Notes under the pieces: generated by a model
Database searches by the model: none
What the model was told of the DNA's origin: nothing
Seen by the model: only the letters and a program-made list of their open reading frames with translations
Translations under genes and position numbers: made by a program
Assembly: GCF_030272615.1 (NCBI RefSeq)
Contig: NC_081415.1
Span: 108,380,406 to 108,444,405 of the forward strand
DNA from: Cryptomeria japonica
Taxonomy: Eukaryota; Streptophyta; Pinopsida; Cupressales; Cupressaceae
Direction: 5' to 3'
Length of the DNA: 64,000 nt
Shown here: piece after piece, positions 54,491-64,000 of the stretch
How the letters are laid out: each line of letters begins with the position of its first letter
Numbering within the stretch: the first letter of the stretch is position 1

Positions 54491-55667
54491 AAACCTTATC
54501 ATTCAACTGTTGTAATCTTCCCTCAAATTGTGCATTTTGAGCAACTTCTCATTTTGTTATTACTGCCTAACTAAAATACAGTCGTGGAATGTCACAGCAT
54601 CCCTACTTATCAACTGGAAAAAAGATGTTCCAAAAGTGGAGGAAATAGTTAACCCATTCCTAAAATGCATCAATACATAAATTATCTTCATACATCATAA
54701 ATGTCGCTTATGTATTAATGCATTCTACGAACTGAATAGCCATTTGACAATTAAGGAGGACAAAACATCTTGTCCAACATCCCAAAACATGGGGAGGCTC
54801 TACTACAACCTTAACTGCAAACCGCATATCAAATTCCAGGTTAAAAAAAGCCTAATGGATAGTAAAATCTACTTGGGCTCTCATACATTCACTTATATCT
54901 AATTCATTTATCTCCACGAACCAAAAGTTTTCTCATGCAGTGTATTATTCATTTCAATTTTCAAAATTGGTGTGCCAGTTATTTGACTCTATGTCTGTAA
55001 AGTGATTCCCACAAGAAGTGGACTTCAGTTAGAACATAAGTGGTACACAAAATCCACCATTCATGAGCAACACCTTCTAAATGAAGTGTAGCAAATCTAA
55101 TAGCATCCTCTTCGGGCATCGATCTCAATGACAAGTAATTATCCAACTTTTGTACCCATGCTCTGTTGTGCTTTTGTCGCTCCCATCAAAATATGGCATG
55201 GTGATCTTCCCAAGAGTATGTTGATAATCAGTCTGCGTCGGAGTGTGGTAATCATTTCTCCCACCGTTCCTCCTACTCCTCTAGTTCATAAACTGATCGA
55301 ATGACCACATATCTCTAAAGTCGAGAGGCAAAGTAGTTTACTCTAGATATGCTTGTTGAGCTTCATGTGCATAAGGTATAGGGGCAGCAACCTGTGGTTG
55401 TTCTTCTCGTGGAGTGAAGGTAGGAAAAAGTGGTCTAGAGGCTAATCCTCTAGTGTAGTCATCACACTGATTAATCATCCTTTCTCTTTCTTCTACCTCA
55501 TTGTGGCTACCACTCCCACCGTTGTTTTCACCTGAATTATTTGTTTGATGTGGCTCAGGTTGCTAAGTATGGTGTGTTTGTTTCGTTTTCCCAAGCAATC
55601 GTGACATCAAGTCAATCATAGTATCAAACTTTCATTCGATTCTAGCATCCTTGTCATCCTCGGCCAT
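54491..55667 (-). pseudogene. Decayed gag of element G
   Basis: Starts MAEDDKDARIE, then a stop and KFDTMIDLMSRLLGK. A Gly/Asn/Ser-rich linker and RPLFPTFTPREEQPQVAAP follow. The gag core is PEEDAIRFATLHLEGVAHEW followed by Trp-Ile (about 55065-55111), which is the PF03732-like pattern. Frameshifts separate the parts. Near the left edge it reads NAQFEGRLQQLNDKV in a shifted frame and then meets the end of C's LTR. At least six stops make it non-functional. Confidence 0.72.
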
Positions 55668-55822
55668 GTTTGGAGTTGCTTTATCTTTTTCTTTTTCTCT
55701 CAAAGCTTCTGAAAATAACTCAACTTCAGGTACCTATGGGATATGGTATTGATGTCTTTGTTGTAACCTGTTGTAATATCTTATTTCCTTTTCACTCATC
55801 AATCACGGGATGGCAAGATCTT

Positions 55823-55835
55823 GGCTCTGATACCA
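55823..55835 (-). other. Primer binding site of element G
   Basis: A perfect TGGTATCAGAGCC on the minus strand, one base inside the LTR end GGATATTTCA. Confidence 0.85.
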
Positions 55836-55836
55836 C

Positions 55837-57445
55837 TGAAATATCCTTTGCAGTGATTTGAAGGAATATTTGTTGTTGATTGACTTATCAATCTATGTGT
55901 TATGTAGTTTTGTGTTTGTGTGTTATGTCGACGGGGTGTCTGAGAAATTTTCAAATTGATATGGAGGTCATCCAACACATATTTCTCATGAAAGATTAAC
56001 TATGAATAACTCCTAGCTGATAAGATGGTTACCAAAGATGCATATGCCACCAAATTATAGAGTTCTATGCCAATTTAGACACACAAACATACATTCACAG
56101 TTGTTGTCATTTTATCAAACAATTTGCATGAAACCTCAGACAAATATGAAATCAGAATGCAGTCTTATTCCTCCTTTATTGCTATATATAATGATCAAGC
56201 AACTCATACAAATACCTTCACCAATGACTTAGACACTTGATATCTAATGCTCAGAATTTTCTAAGGATAGTGGACAACAAAGGAGAATTACAACTATTGG
56301 AAATAATGTACAGAATACTACCAAAAGGAACCTGAAATAAATCGCCCGACTTGATGCGTGAAGAAGAAAGCAATATCATGTAGTTTGATGATTCCAATAT
56401 GCCAAATCAACCTAATCCAAAAGTCACCCATGTTGTCATATTGATGGTCTGGTAGCAATGGAAAAACAACAACTTACTTGCAATCTTTTCACCAAAAATA
56501 ATCGCCTTGGCTTCTCCAATGTAGCGCTACCCTTCTTAGTGATTTTCGAAGCCAATCTAGGGAGTTACGAACCAAAGTCAAAGATGATGGTTGACTGCTA
56601 CGATTTTGTCTCAGACTGATTAGGAACTGATTTCTCCACAAATACACCTTCAAAATCTCTCAAAAAAGATTGCCTATTTTCTCCAAAATTATAGCTGCCT
56701 TCCTTTGTATGATTTGAAGCCCAAATGATGAGGAAAGAACAAAATCATGGAAATAGGGGTGAAACCTGATTTTTGCTTCAGACCTGCAATTCTTATCAGC
56801 CTTCACCAATTAGCTCTTCCAATGATCCTAGATGAAAATCACCTTCCTTCCCTTAAGAATCGATGGTATTAGGACTTCCAATAAGCTATTTTGAAAATTC
56901 CATGGACTCCCACCACCATGACAATGTAATAACTCAATAAACTCGATATGGAAGACTGATTTGTCTCCCTCTCTCAATTGCAACCCCTCGAAAAATCTCT
57001 CACCTCCTTAGTTATGCTAATCACAGGGAGTTTTTGTTCCCAAATGATTGCCCGCAAAAACCCTTGGCTCCACAAATCTACACAAGAAGAGATATCCAAA
57101 ACAACTGATGATCAACAAGGAACCAACCTCCACTATTTATTTTTTTCATATCCAATAAATTGCTTCCTTCCAGAAGATTCTCTTCTTATCCATTTGTTAC
57201 ACTTGAGTATTTTATTACACATTAATTTAATTGCACTTTTAAATATTATTACATTATAATTAAAGTGCACATGTCTCACAATATGTGTAGTCTCCTCATT
57301 TTGCCATAAAATCAAGTAGACATAAAAAGTGAAATCATAAATCCCTTCCAAGTCGACCCCTTATCAATCTCTTTTGACCTACAAGGGTCAAATGATAAGC
57401 CAATTCCATGAGTTTCTGCAAACTAAGGAGAAGGGGACATTACTA
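55837..57445 (-). repeat. 5' LTR of element G
   Basis: The inner end is fixed by the PBS. The outer end is inferred from TAGTAATGTCCCCTTCTCC (minus) at about 57445, just before an A-run. The length would be about 1.6 kb. Confidence 0.55.
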
Positions 57446-57675
57446 AAAAAAAAAAAAGTATACTCTTTCTTCCCCAGAATTTTAGTTATCCGTGAGATGT
57501 TGACCCTATGTAAGCTTTTTGAATTTTAATGTTCATGTATTCAACGTTTACTCATTATGTTAGTTCCGCAATTTATTCGTGTCCGCTTTAGGCACTCGAA
57601 ACAACAGCTTTTAACAAATATATTTGCTGACTAAACATTAGAGCTAAAACACCTTATTCAGAGCGCAGAGGTAGG

Positions 57676-57685
57676 TATAAAATAG
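57676..57685 (+). promoter_or_regulatory. Candidate core promoter (TATAAAATAG)
   Basis: A strong TATA box 137 bp upstream of an ATG with a good start context. The sequence around it is not obviously repetitive. Confidence 0.4.
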
Positions 57686-57812
57686 AGAAGCAGGATTTTC
57701 ATTTTGTTCGCATTTCTTGTATGCAGGAATAAACCTTGTATATTCTCATTCAACACTGACGATTAAAATCACCCCCGAGATTTAATCTCTGCACGAATAA
57801 CATTATCAATGG

Positions 57813-57842
57813 ATGGCTGCAGCTGTAGTGTTACACCCCTCG
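57813..57842 (+). CDS. Candidate first coding exon (10 codons) of an unknown gene
   Basis: After the TATA box and a plausible 5' UTR, ATG at 57813 opens MAAAVVLHPS and is followed at once by GTATAA, which could be a donor site. The Ala-rich start is of the kind seen in plastid-targeted proteins. No later exon can be identified; downstream plus-strand sequence soon enters the oppositely oriented methyltransferase gene. An alternative out-of-frame ATG lies at 57809. I would treat this as a hint only: it may be a dead first exon separated from its gene by rearrangement. Confidence 0.25.
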
Positions 57843-58494
57843 GTATAATTATATCAATACTGTTGAATAATGCTCGCTTTTTTTCACGTGCATATTTGTT
57901 ATTTGTCTAAGTTTGGCTGTGAGAATCTTTGTCCACCTCTATCATCTCATTGCTGAAATAACAGTTAATTATTTACAATATTCATGTTGATTAATAGACA
58001 TTATTCTCTTATTTTTCCGTGTCCGGGCTAAGATGATCTTCTTGTAAATCTGGGTTTGATTGTGGAAAGTTAGTTGTTTGGGCATGTCAGATTCCGTTAT
58101 GTCTAACAATTTTATGTCAGGTTTCAAAGCTAATGTATACTGAACGATATTGTACTAAATCTATTTGAGGTTAATAAAAATATTTGAGGAAAATCTTCTG
58201 TCTTATAATTTGAGTTCATAAGAAATTGTATAGAGTTTGATGAAATTGTATTGATTGTTAAAAGGTACAAAAACCAAAATACATAAATAACTTTAGGATC
58301 ATTAAGCACAAAAGTTATTTTATATTATTCATTAAATTGCAATACAGTATCCAAAAAGTAAAGGGAAAAAACCCTGCATTGGGCAGTAACACAAAAAGTT
58401 ATACCAAACATTGTCCAATGGCCAGTGGTATGGATGGAAATGCAATCTATAGAGGATATAAAATTTTACTAAGAATATTTGCAACATTCCAATA

Positions 58495-58575
58495 CTCTCT
58501 TTCAGCAGCATTACCATCTCACAGTAAGGATTATGAGCAAATGCCCTTATAGGCCAAAATTCTTCTGAAGTAGAC
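58495..58575 (-). pseudogene. Duplicate of the terminal exon end of the methyltransferase gene
   Basis: On the minus strand this reads SEEFWPIRAFAHNPYCEMV and MLLKE, clearly a copy of SEAFRPVKAMA...HCEVVMLLER at the end of the real last exon, with an in-frame loss of about five codons. Flanking sequence is also duplicated (about 58430-58580 versus 58610-58760), so it arose as a local DNA duplication. It lies downstream of the real stop codon and is probably 3' UTR or dead sequence. Confidence 0.75.
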
Positions 58576-58666
58576 TGTGATTACGTTTATTGCCATTCAC
58601 AACCCATGTAGCCCATGGGTATGCAACATATAGAACATAAATAATTTCACTAAGAAAATTCAGATC

Positions 58667-60424
58667 CTATCTCTCTAGCAGCATTACCACCTCACAGTGG
58701 GGTGTATGAGGAAACAAATCTACAGCCATCGCTTTTACTGGGCGGAAAGCTTCTGACATAGGCATGGATTTGGCACGCTGCCTAGCATGACCTAAGTTGC
58801 TCATATGTCTGAACCCTCGTGTATTCCCCTTCCCTTTCTCATTTTTCTCAGTTGATGGTGTGCAAAGTTCAATTGCATTTTCTAATAATGTCTCTGGATT
58901 ACATGAGATATAGCTGCACATTCCAAACAAGACATTATAAGTACCTTCAATTCTCATCCCTATTCTTCGTTACATTTAAAATGCTTATTTATGTTTAAAC
59001 GGATGGACCACCCAATCAATAGTATGATCATTGGATGGAATAGAACAGGGCTCTATGATTACTTACACAAGGCGTCGCAAGCATGGATGAGTGCGAAGAG
59101 CTTTGATGACCTATACAGTGTAAATCAAGAATTTCAGGGAAGTTAATCCAACCATGAAATTCATTCCATGTAGAAATCATGCATTCTTTAGACCCTAATA
59201 GAACATAAGAATCGAATTTACTTGGAATCTGAGTATACATACAGTAGGGTGTAGACCAGCACGTGGTGGGTCAACTATGGCAACAACATCATTAAACTGC
59301 TTTGGTGCACTATCATCCTTCTTGATTTCAGAATCACCATTTGTCTGAGAAGAGATACCTAAAGAGCTGGTGCCTTTGTTATCAAGTTCTTCACATTCCT
59401 TATCAACATTATTATCTTCTACATTTTTAGGCACTGAAGAATCGGACCTTTGTTCTTCAGATTGACTGGAGCATTCCTTTGTCATATTATCATTGCTCTT
59501 CTCACTGATATCTGCTTTGATATCAGATTCTGTCTGTGTTGTTATATCAAGATACTCTTTCAGCAAGGATTCCATCACATCTTCAGCCTGTATCACGTCC
59601 ATAATGACTATGGCACATCAACTTTTTTACCAAAGATACCATCAGACAAGTACAATATTCATGGTTTCGAACAGAATACAAAAAAAATCCAGCTTTTCAC
59701 TGGAAGTAAAAGTTCTCTAACCTTTGCACAAACAAACCGGCAGTTTTTTATACCATTAATTTCTGCATTCCTTTGAGCATCTGCGACAGCAGGGGCAATC
59801 ATTTCAATTCCTACAACCTAACAAAAACACATCCATACATCAGTATAGCATATTTTACAATTTCTCTATACACTAATCTCATTGCTTCCATGAGAAATGA
59901 ATACTACCAATCAGTTGCACAGGCAACTTGCTAGATGTCTTCTGATTTATTAGTTGAGATGAATACTGAAACATTATTAATAACCAAGTACACCTGCAGT
60001 GGTTTGGAAAAAAATTATTACCATGCCAGCACGGCTAGCTAGTGTCAAACCAATTGTGCCTGTCCCACAGCATACATCAAAAAGAAGTGTTGTAGGGCTA
60101 AGCTGAGCCCAATCACCAGCCAGGGAATAGAGTCTTTCGGCAGCAAGACTGTTAACCTAATAGCAGTTGCAAGTTATTTTAATTATATTATATAGGAATA
60201 ATTTACAAAATTGTAAAGTACAATACTATAAAACTCATGTGACGACCAACCTGAAAAAAAGCAGTTGGTGATATACGGAAGCAAAGACTATTTATGTAAT
60301 CATGAATTTGGCCTACAGGTTCTCTGCAATCACCCTCTACAATCTTACCCGCCACAACCTTAGGTAGATGTATTGGGAACAATGGAGCATCTGCAGGTGC
60401 TGCATTGGAAATACCCAAGTGGTC
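58667..60424 (-). CDS. TRMT2A: RNA m5U methyltransferase (TRMT2A/TrmA family), last six exons
   Basis: The minus-strand coding exons are 60251-60424, 60022-60156, 59722-59817, 59243-59587, 59067-59110 and 58667-58913 (stop). All introns have GT..AG ends and the phases fit, giving 346 codons. Motifs in order: DHLGISNAAPADAPL; FRISPTAFFQVN across an exon boundary; the SAM-binding LLFDVCCGTGTIGLTLA; VVGIEMIAPAVADAQRNAEI; a disordered acidic insert; VVAIVDPPRAGLHP; VYISCNPETL with the catalytic Cys; and MAVDLFPHTPHCEVV with the general-base Glu. This is the plant TRMT2A-like protein (Arabidopsis At2g28450 type), which makes 5-methyluridine in RNA, most likely tRNA position 54. The N-terminal part (CCCH finger and substrate-binding region in relatives) is beyond the window. 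Absence of stops suggests a working gene. Confidence 0.93.
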
Positions 60425-61348
60425 CTGCATAGAAAAATGCCATCAGAACGAAACAAACACACAAAAAGATGTGAATTTGAAATCCAAAAATTCAAGATTA
60501 GAATGACAACAGATAACATTCAATGATAAAAGAAACAAAGCATATGGACAAAACAGACCATATATATAATTTATAAATATACACGCACACACTTTTGGCA
60601 AGCATTTGTATCATTGCCAGGATTGTCAATCTTATGGGCAAATTAAAGATTGAAAGATAGGTAATGGAGTCCAGTTTCTACAGAGCTACTGTCAGCTGCT
60701 TCATATTCAATTCGTCAACAAGTTGACTTCATTCTCTCTAGAACGCACTTTTTGTATCATTCAGATTTTTCTCCATATATGCAAGATTTCTATCAATTTG
60801 AAGTTCATATGCTCCTTGACATCAAGAATGGTGTCCATGGAACAAATTGTTAGTGTTCAGTCCTCAGGCTTTCTTATTGAGCTCCTCACGAATAGAAGCA
60901 GCAGAAACAGAATGTAGCATTTCTTGAGGAATCAAGGGTGGCAAATTGAGGGAGACAGGAAGTAGAGTGGGATAACTTTTTCACACAGTAAACTTTACAC
61001 CACTTATGTATGAACACCTCTGGAAAGCTTCAATTAAGACAGCACATTCTTCATTCTAAGCACCTTTGAGAAATTCAAGGGTATCAGTCATGTCAGTAAA
61101 GCAAGATTCAAAAGAGAAAGAAGGCAAGAAGATCCCAACCTTATTAATGTGATTTCTGAAACAATGTTCATTATTAATGAGGAAAATCATTTCAAACATC
61201 CAAAATGAGACATGAGAAACTGCAGAAAATGAGCCATCAGGCAGGCAAGGCATTCTCCTTGTAGAAGTTGAAACCTACAGTAAAATGATACTAAGCGTGA
61301 CAAAAAAATATCAAAGAATGCAAATGGGCCACCAAATGTGGAAGTACC
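60425..61348 (-). other. Intron of the methyltransferase gene, part left of element I
   Basis: The acceptor TTTTTCTATGCAG lies just before the exon at 60424. I looked for the preceding exon (it should encode something like LPLTALVVQ before DHLGIS) and did not find it before 61349. The intron therefore seems to continue beyond the window. Confidence 0.6.
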
Positions 61349-61964
61349 TGTTGTGACCATTTCACAACATCACCCCATCGAAATGGAGACCCTCCTTTCG
61401 GCTTTAGGTTTTGGGATTTTGCAGCATTCTAATTCTTGCAATTGGGTGACTAAGGCTAATATATGACAATTGCCTCATTTGATCAATACCTTGGATGGCA
61501 AGAGGTATGAGATGAGGAGTCAATCCGAGCATGGTAGGCAAGGAGGTTTGACAAGGTAAGTTAATTTGATGAAATTTGACTAATTATAGGGCATTCCTTT
61601 TGCCCTCTCAAAACCCTGAAAAACTTCCTTTGCTCTCCAAGAACCACGAAATCCTTCCTTTGCTAACACTGCCTTTGACCCCTTCAAGCTCCAATCTGGC
61701 CTACAATGCATTTTTTTTTTGACCTCTTAGAGATCCAATCTGGACAAAAGGGTTGTTTGAAGGCTAATTGAAGGTGATGCTTTGATGTTTTTGTAGTGAT
61801 AAGCAGAACTTAAGCGAATGAAGCAAGTGTCCTGGACACTTCTTTTGGCTTGTCATGGCCACGACCTTTCCTTTGCTCATAAGCATCAATGATCAGCACA
61901 AAGTTTGGGTTTGAGATCGAAGCAAGGAAGGATCTTGATGAAAACAAGGTCTAGCTAATAATTC

Positions 61965-62130
61965 CAATAGATTTCCTTTGCCTCCTTGAAACACCGAAAA
62001 ATTTCCTTTGCCTCCTTGAAACTCCGAAAAATTTCCTTTGCCTACCAAGAACCCTTAAATTCTTCCTTTGCCTCCCAAGATCCATTAAAAATTTCCTTTG
62101 CCTTATCAAAACCACGAAATTCTTCCTATG
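61965..62130. repeat. 30-bp minisatellite TTTCCTTTGCCTCCTTGAAA, five units
   Basis: Five consecutive units begin near 61971, 62001, 62031, 62061 and 62091. Two isolated relatives lie at 61615-61665. On the minus strand the units keep an open frame encoding RRQRKFFGVS-type decapeptides, but I regard this as chance. Confidence 0.8.
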
Positions 62131-63048
62131 ATCACACCCAGCCACGATAAAATAAGAGGAAATGTCAACACCTATCCCAAGGAAGAAGACGATTGAAGTG
62201 AAGGTGGCACCAAAGAGTAATCCCCATGCAAAATGATTAATGAAATAGCCAAGTCGGCCTCCTAGAGAATAAAAGAAAAGAATTTTGTAAAACAATATAA
62301 ATGCAATCAAGTCGGCTTTAGGTGAAAAGATGCACCCCTTCAATTGGCACCTATAATGAGGCATTTTGATCATTTCATTTGATCAAGAGAAGAAAGACAA
62401 AACAAATTAATCCTTCATGTGCAGAGCAGCGATTTTTGTGCAGCAAATTTAATCAAAGCAAGGCAGATTCTTCCATCCATCTTCAGCGCCAGCGAACCCT
62501 GTCTATAATCAGCATCAGAGATCAAAGCTTTCTGGACAGTGAGTTCAACCTTAGCACCAGCAATAAACACACTAGATCAGCGATTTTGCATCAATAATCA
62601 GATTAGCATCAGCATTTGACATCACAGTCATAGTGAAAGCACATCAAAATAAGGGGTATTTTGCCAAATTGGAAATCAAATTAGAGATTACCAGCCACTT
62701 CTAAACTTGTTTGTAGGTCTGAATTGGATTTTGATTGATCAATTTCACTAAAATCAGACCTTAACTAGACACTTGTGCAGATTCAAGCTAATCATGTTTA
62801 AGAGAATTCATTCATAGGAGAGCATTTTATTGTATTTTGATCACCTAGTGTGCTTGAACACAATTCATTTTGGTTAGATGATCATTTTTCAGATTTAGGC
62901 AAATCTAGGGTTTATATCTATGCCTAAGGTTTTAGTAATATGCATCAATAATTTCCATGATTTTATCAACTTTTTGAAAAGAATTACTCACCTAGGGGCA
63001 TTTTAATCATATCAATATCCTAACTTAGACAAGTCTCACAGGTAAAGC

Positions 63049-63993
63049 ATGGCAGCCCCGAAGACTGGAGCAAGCACACGTCAAACCCTCATAAAGGAAG
63101 ATTCAAGAGGTGAAGTGCTGGAAACCAAGATCACTTCCTTTTGGAGAAACATGGGACATACTAATCTTGGGCGATTTGATGTGAAGAAATTTCATAGCTC
63201 ACTATACACAAGCAAACCTTCCGCAACAGCTAGGAAGATGATTGAGAGTGGAATGATCAAGGCAGCTGGTTTTCCTCCGGCCATACAATGCTATGAACTG
63301 ATTGTTAAATGCGCTAAACACTATGATGCTCATATAAGGACAATAGTGGCACCTGATGTAAGAGTGCCTGCTTATCTATTTGAGGCGGCCATTAGTTAAC
63401 CTTTCCACATACCTAAGCCAAGAAACATGATTTATAAAAGCATGGAAGGAGCTAAAGCAGTCTATGATGATGATCCTGAGAAATGTCTTGGAATCATCAA
63501 TAAATACTGGCTATTGAAGAGTCAACCCGACATAAGCAAGGTTCCTACCAAGCTACATAGAGTTGATTTTAAGGAGGAATTCAGTGACTGAATCACTTTA
63601 CTCAACCGAGTCATGAGAGCCTCTCGGGCATTCTACTTCGAGAATTGGATGCTCTTCTTCATAGAAACAATATCAAATGGGAAGGATATGATCAATTGGG
63701 CAAGGATTATTAGCAATAGCATTGACATACAATTGAAGAGACTCGTCTGCACTAAGACATTTCACATGAGCTCATATATCATATACTCTCTTGCCAGAAA
63801 TTATGAGTATGCCGGATTGATGCATATAGGTCTAGTTGGAAGAGGAGCTGGAGAAATAAGAGCATTTGAATCATACAAACAGTTGCAACATCCTAGTAGG
63901 TCGCATCATAGGAGAGTCAATGACGCTTTCACTATGCATATCACAAGAACCCTACAAGGTGGAATCCATCAAAGATTATCTCCAGAGGCCTAG
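63049..63993 (+). pseudogene. 314-codon retroelement ORF with two internal stops
   Basis: One frame opens MAAPKTGASTRQTLIKEDSR and continues to 63993, interrupted by TAA at 63397 and TGA at 63589. It includes SFWRNMGHTNLGRFDVKKF, MIESGMIKAAGFPPAIQCYE, then IVAPDVRVPAYLFEAAIS. After the second stop (where Trp may be expected) it reads RVMRASRAFYFENWMLFFIE, IISNSIDIQLKRLVCTKTFH and YIIYSLARNYEYAGLMHIG. The pattern recalls the 'putative plant transposon protein' domain (PF20167-like) often seen in extra ORFs of plant retrotransposons, but I am not certain. The ATG follows a leader-like sequence. Function unknown. Confidence 0.6.
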
Positions 63994-64000
63994 GAATTGG

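Larger units (their letters stand above)
54491..57445 (-). mobile_element. Element G: old LTR element, 5' LTR and N-terminal gag
   Basis: In minus orientation: LTR (55837-57445), PBS TGGTATCAGAGCC (55823-55835, initiator tRNA-Met type), short leader, then a gag frame from an ATG at 55667 with many stops and shifts, cut off at the edge of C. A plausible C-terminal continuation lies left of C at 40738-41054, which would make C an insertion into G. The pol region and 3' LTR have not been found. Confidence 0.65.
57446..58494. other. Low-copy-looking sequence between G and the host gene
   Basis: A 13-A run starts it. It contains a candidate promoter and first exon (below), and the likely 3' flank of the methyltransferase gene at its right end. 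No transposon signature is visible. Confidence 0.45.
61349..64000 (+). mobile_element. Element I: LTR-type element inside the intron, 5' part
   Basis: It starts TGTTGTGACCATTTCACAAC at 61349, the style of a plant LTR start. It runs through a minisatellite-bearing region and leader to a long frame at 63049 that reaches nearly to the window edge. The LTR end and PBS could not be fixed. The 3' part is off-window. It lies opposite to the host gene's transcription. Confidence 0.5.

Noticed and set aside
61056-61253. An additional upstream exon of the methyltransferase gene
   Set aside because: The 65-codon minus frame has no similarity to the expected region, and no suitable splice sites could be matched.

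Overview
KIND OF GENOME. The window is AT-rich nuclear DNA from a large-genome plant. It holds one recognisable host gene in a sea of nested LTR retrotransposons. The transposon density, the long LTRs, the plant-type PBS and PPT signals and a host intron that runs past the window edge suggest a gymnosperm (conifer-like) genome. This is an inference; no species marker is visible. By my bounds, at least three quarters of the window is retrotransposon sequence. LAYOUT. (A) 1-3904, minus: the 5' end of a Gypsy-type element (start of gag, repeat-rich leader, complete 775-bp LTR) inserted into X. (X) 3905-6553, minus: a Copia-type element with a gag frame carrying three stops. (S1) 8893-10083: a solo LTR. 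12975-13309: a 335-bp TRIM-type miniature LTR element with a perfect GAATT duplication; each 135-bp LTR contains a complete tRNA-Ala-like sequence. 13554-14025: an elongation factor 2 pseudogene fragment. (E) 15408-24223, minus: LTR element with 2.7-kb LTRs and TSD TGACT. (D) 24881-32131, minus: Gypsy-type gag-protease element with TSD ATACT. 33392-33734: a tandem array of seven imperfect hairpins abutting (F) 33882-39931, plus, whose 5' LTR is truncated. (C) 41055-54490, plus: a young element with an intact 933-codon gag-like ORF. Its 3' LTR is split by (H) ~49860-53261, the 3' remnant of another element with an antisense plant-mobile-domain gene. (G) 54491-57445, minus: an old gag and 5' LTR, apparently the site into which C inserted. 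(I) 61349 to the end, plus: an element inside the intron of the host gene. HOST GENE. 58667-60424, minus, carries the last six coding exons (346 codons, all phases consistent, no stops) of a TRMT2A-type RNA m5U methyltransferase. The 5' exons lie beyond the window. Just downstream is a diverged duplicate of its terminal exon, and at 57676-57842 there is a candidate promoter and first exon of another, plus-strand gene. HOW IT FITS TOGETHER. The complete elements E, D, F and C have gag-like or gag-protease regions but no recognisable reverse transcriptase or integrase, so they look like non-autonomous elements mobilised by partners elsewhere. Many stop codons in the decayed frames sit where Trp or Gln is expected, as methyl-cytosine deamination would produce. 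The most unusual object is the tRNA-bearing TRIM. It parallels Cassandra elements, which carry 5S rRNA promoters in their LTRs, but here the Pol III-type module is tRNA-like. All comparisons were made by eye; nothing was run.
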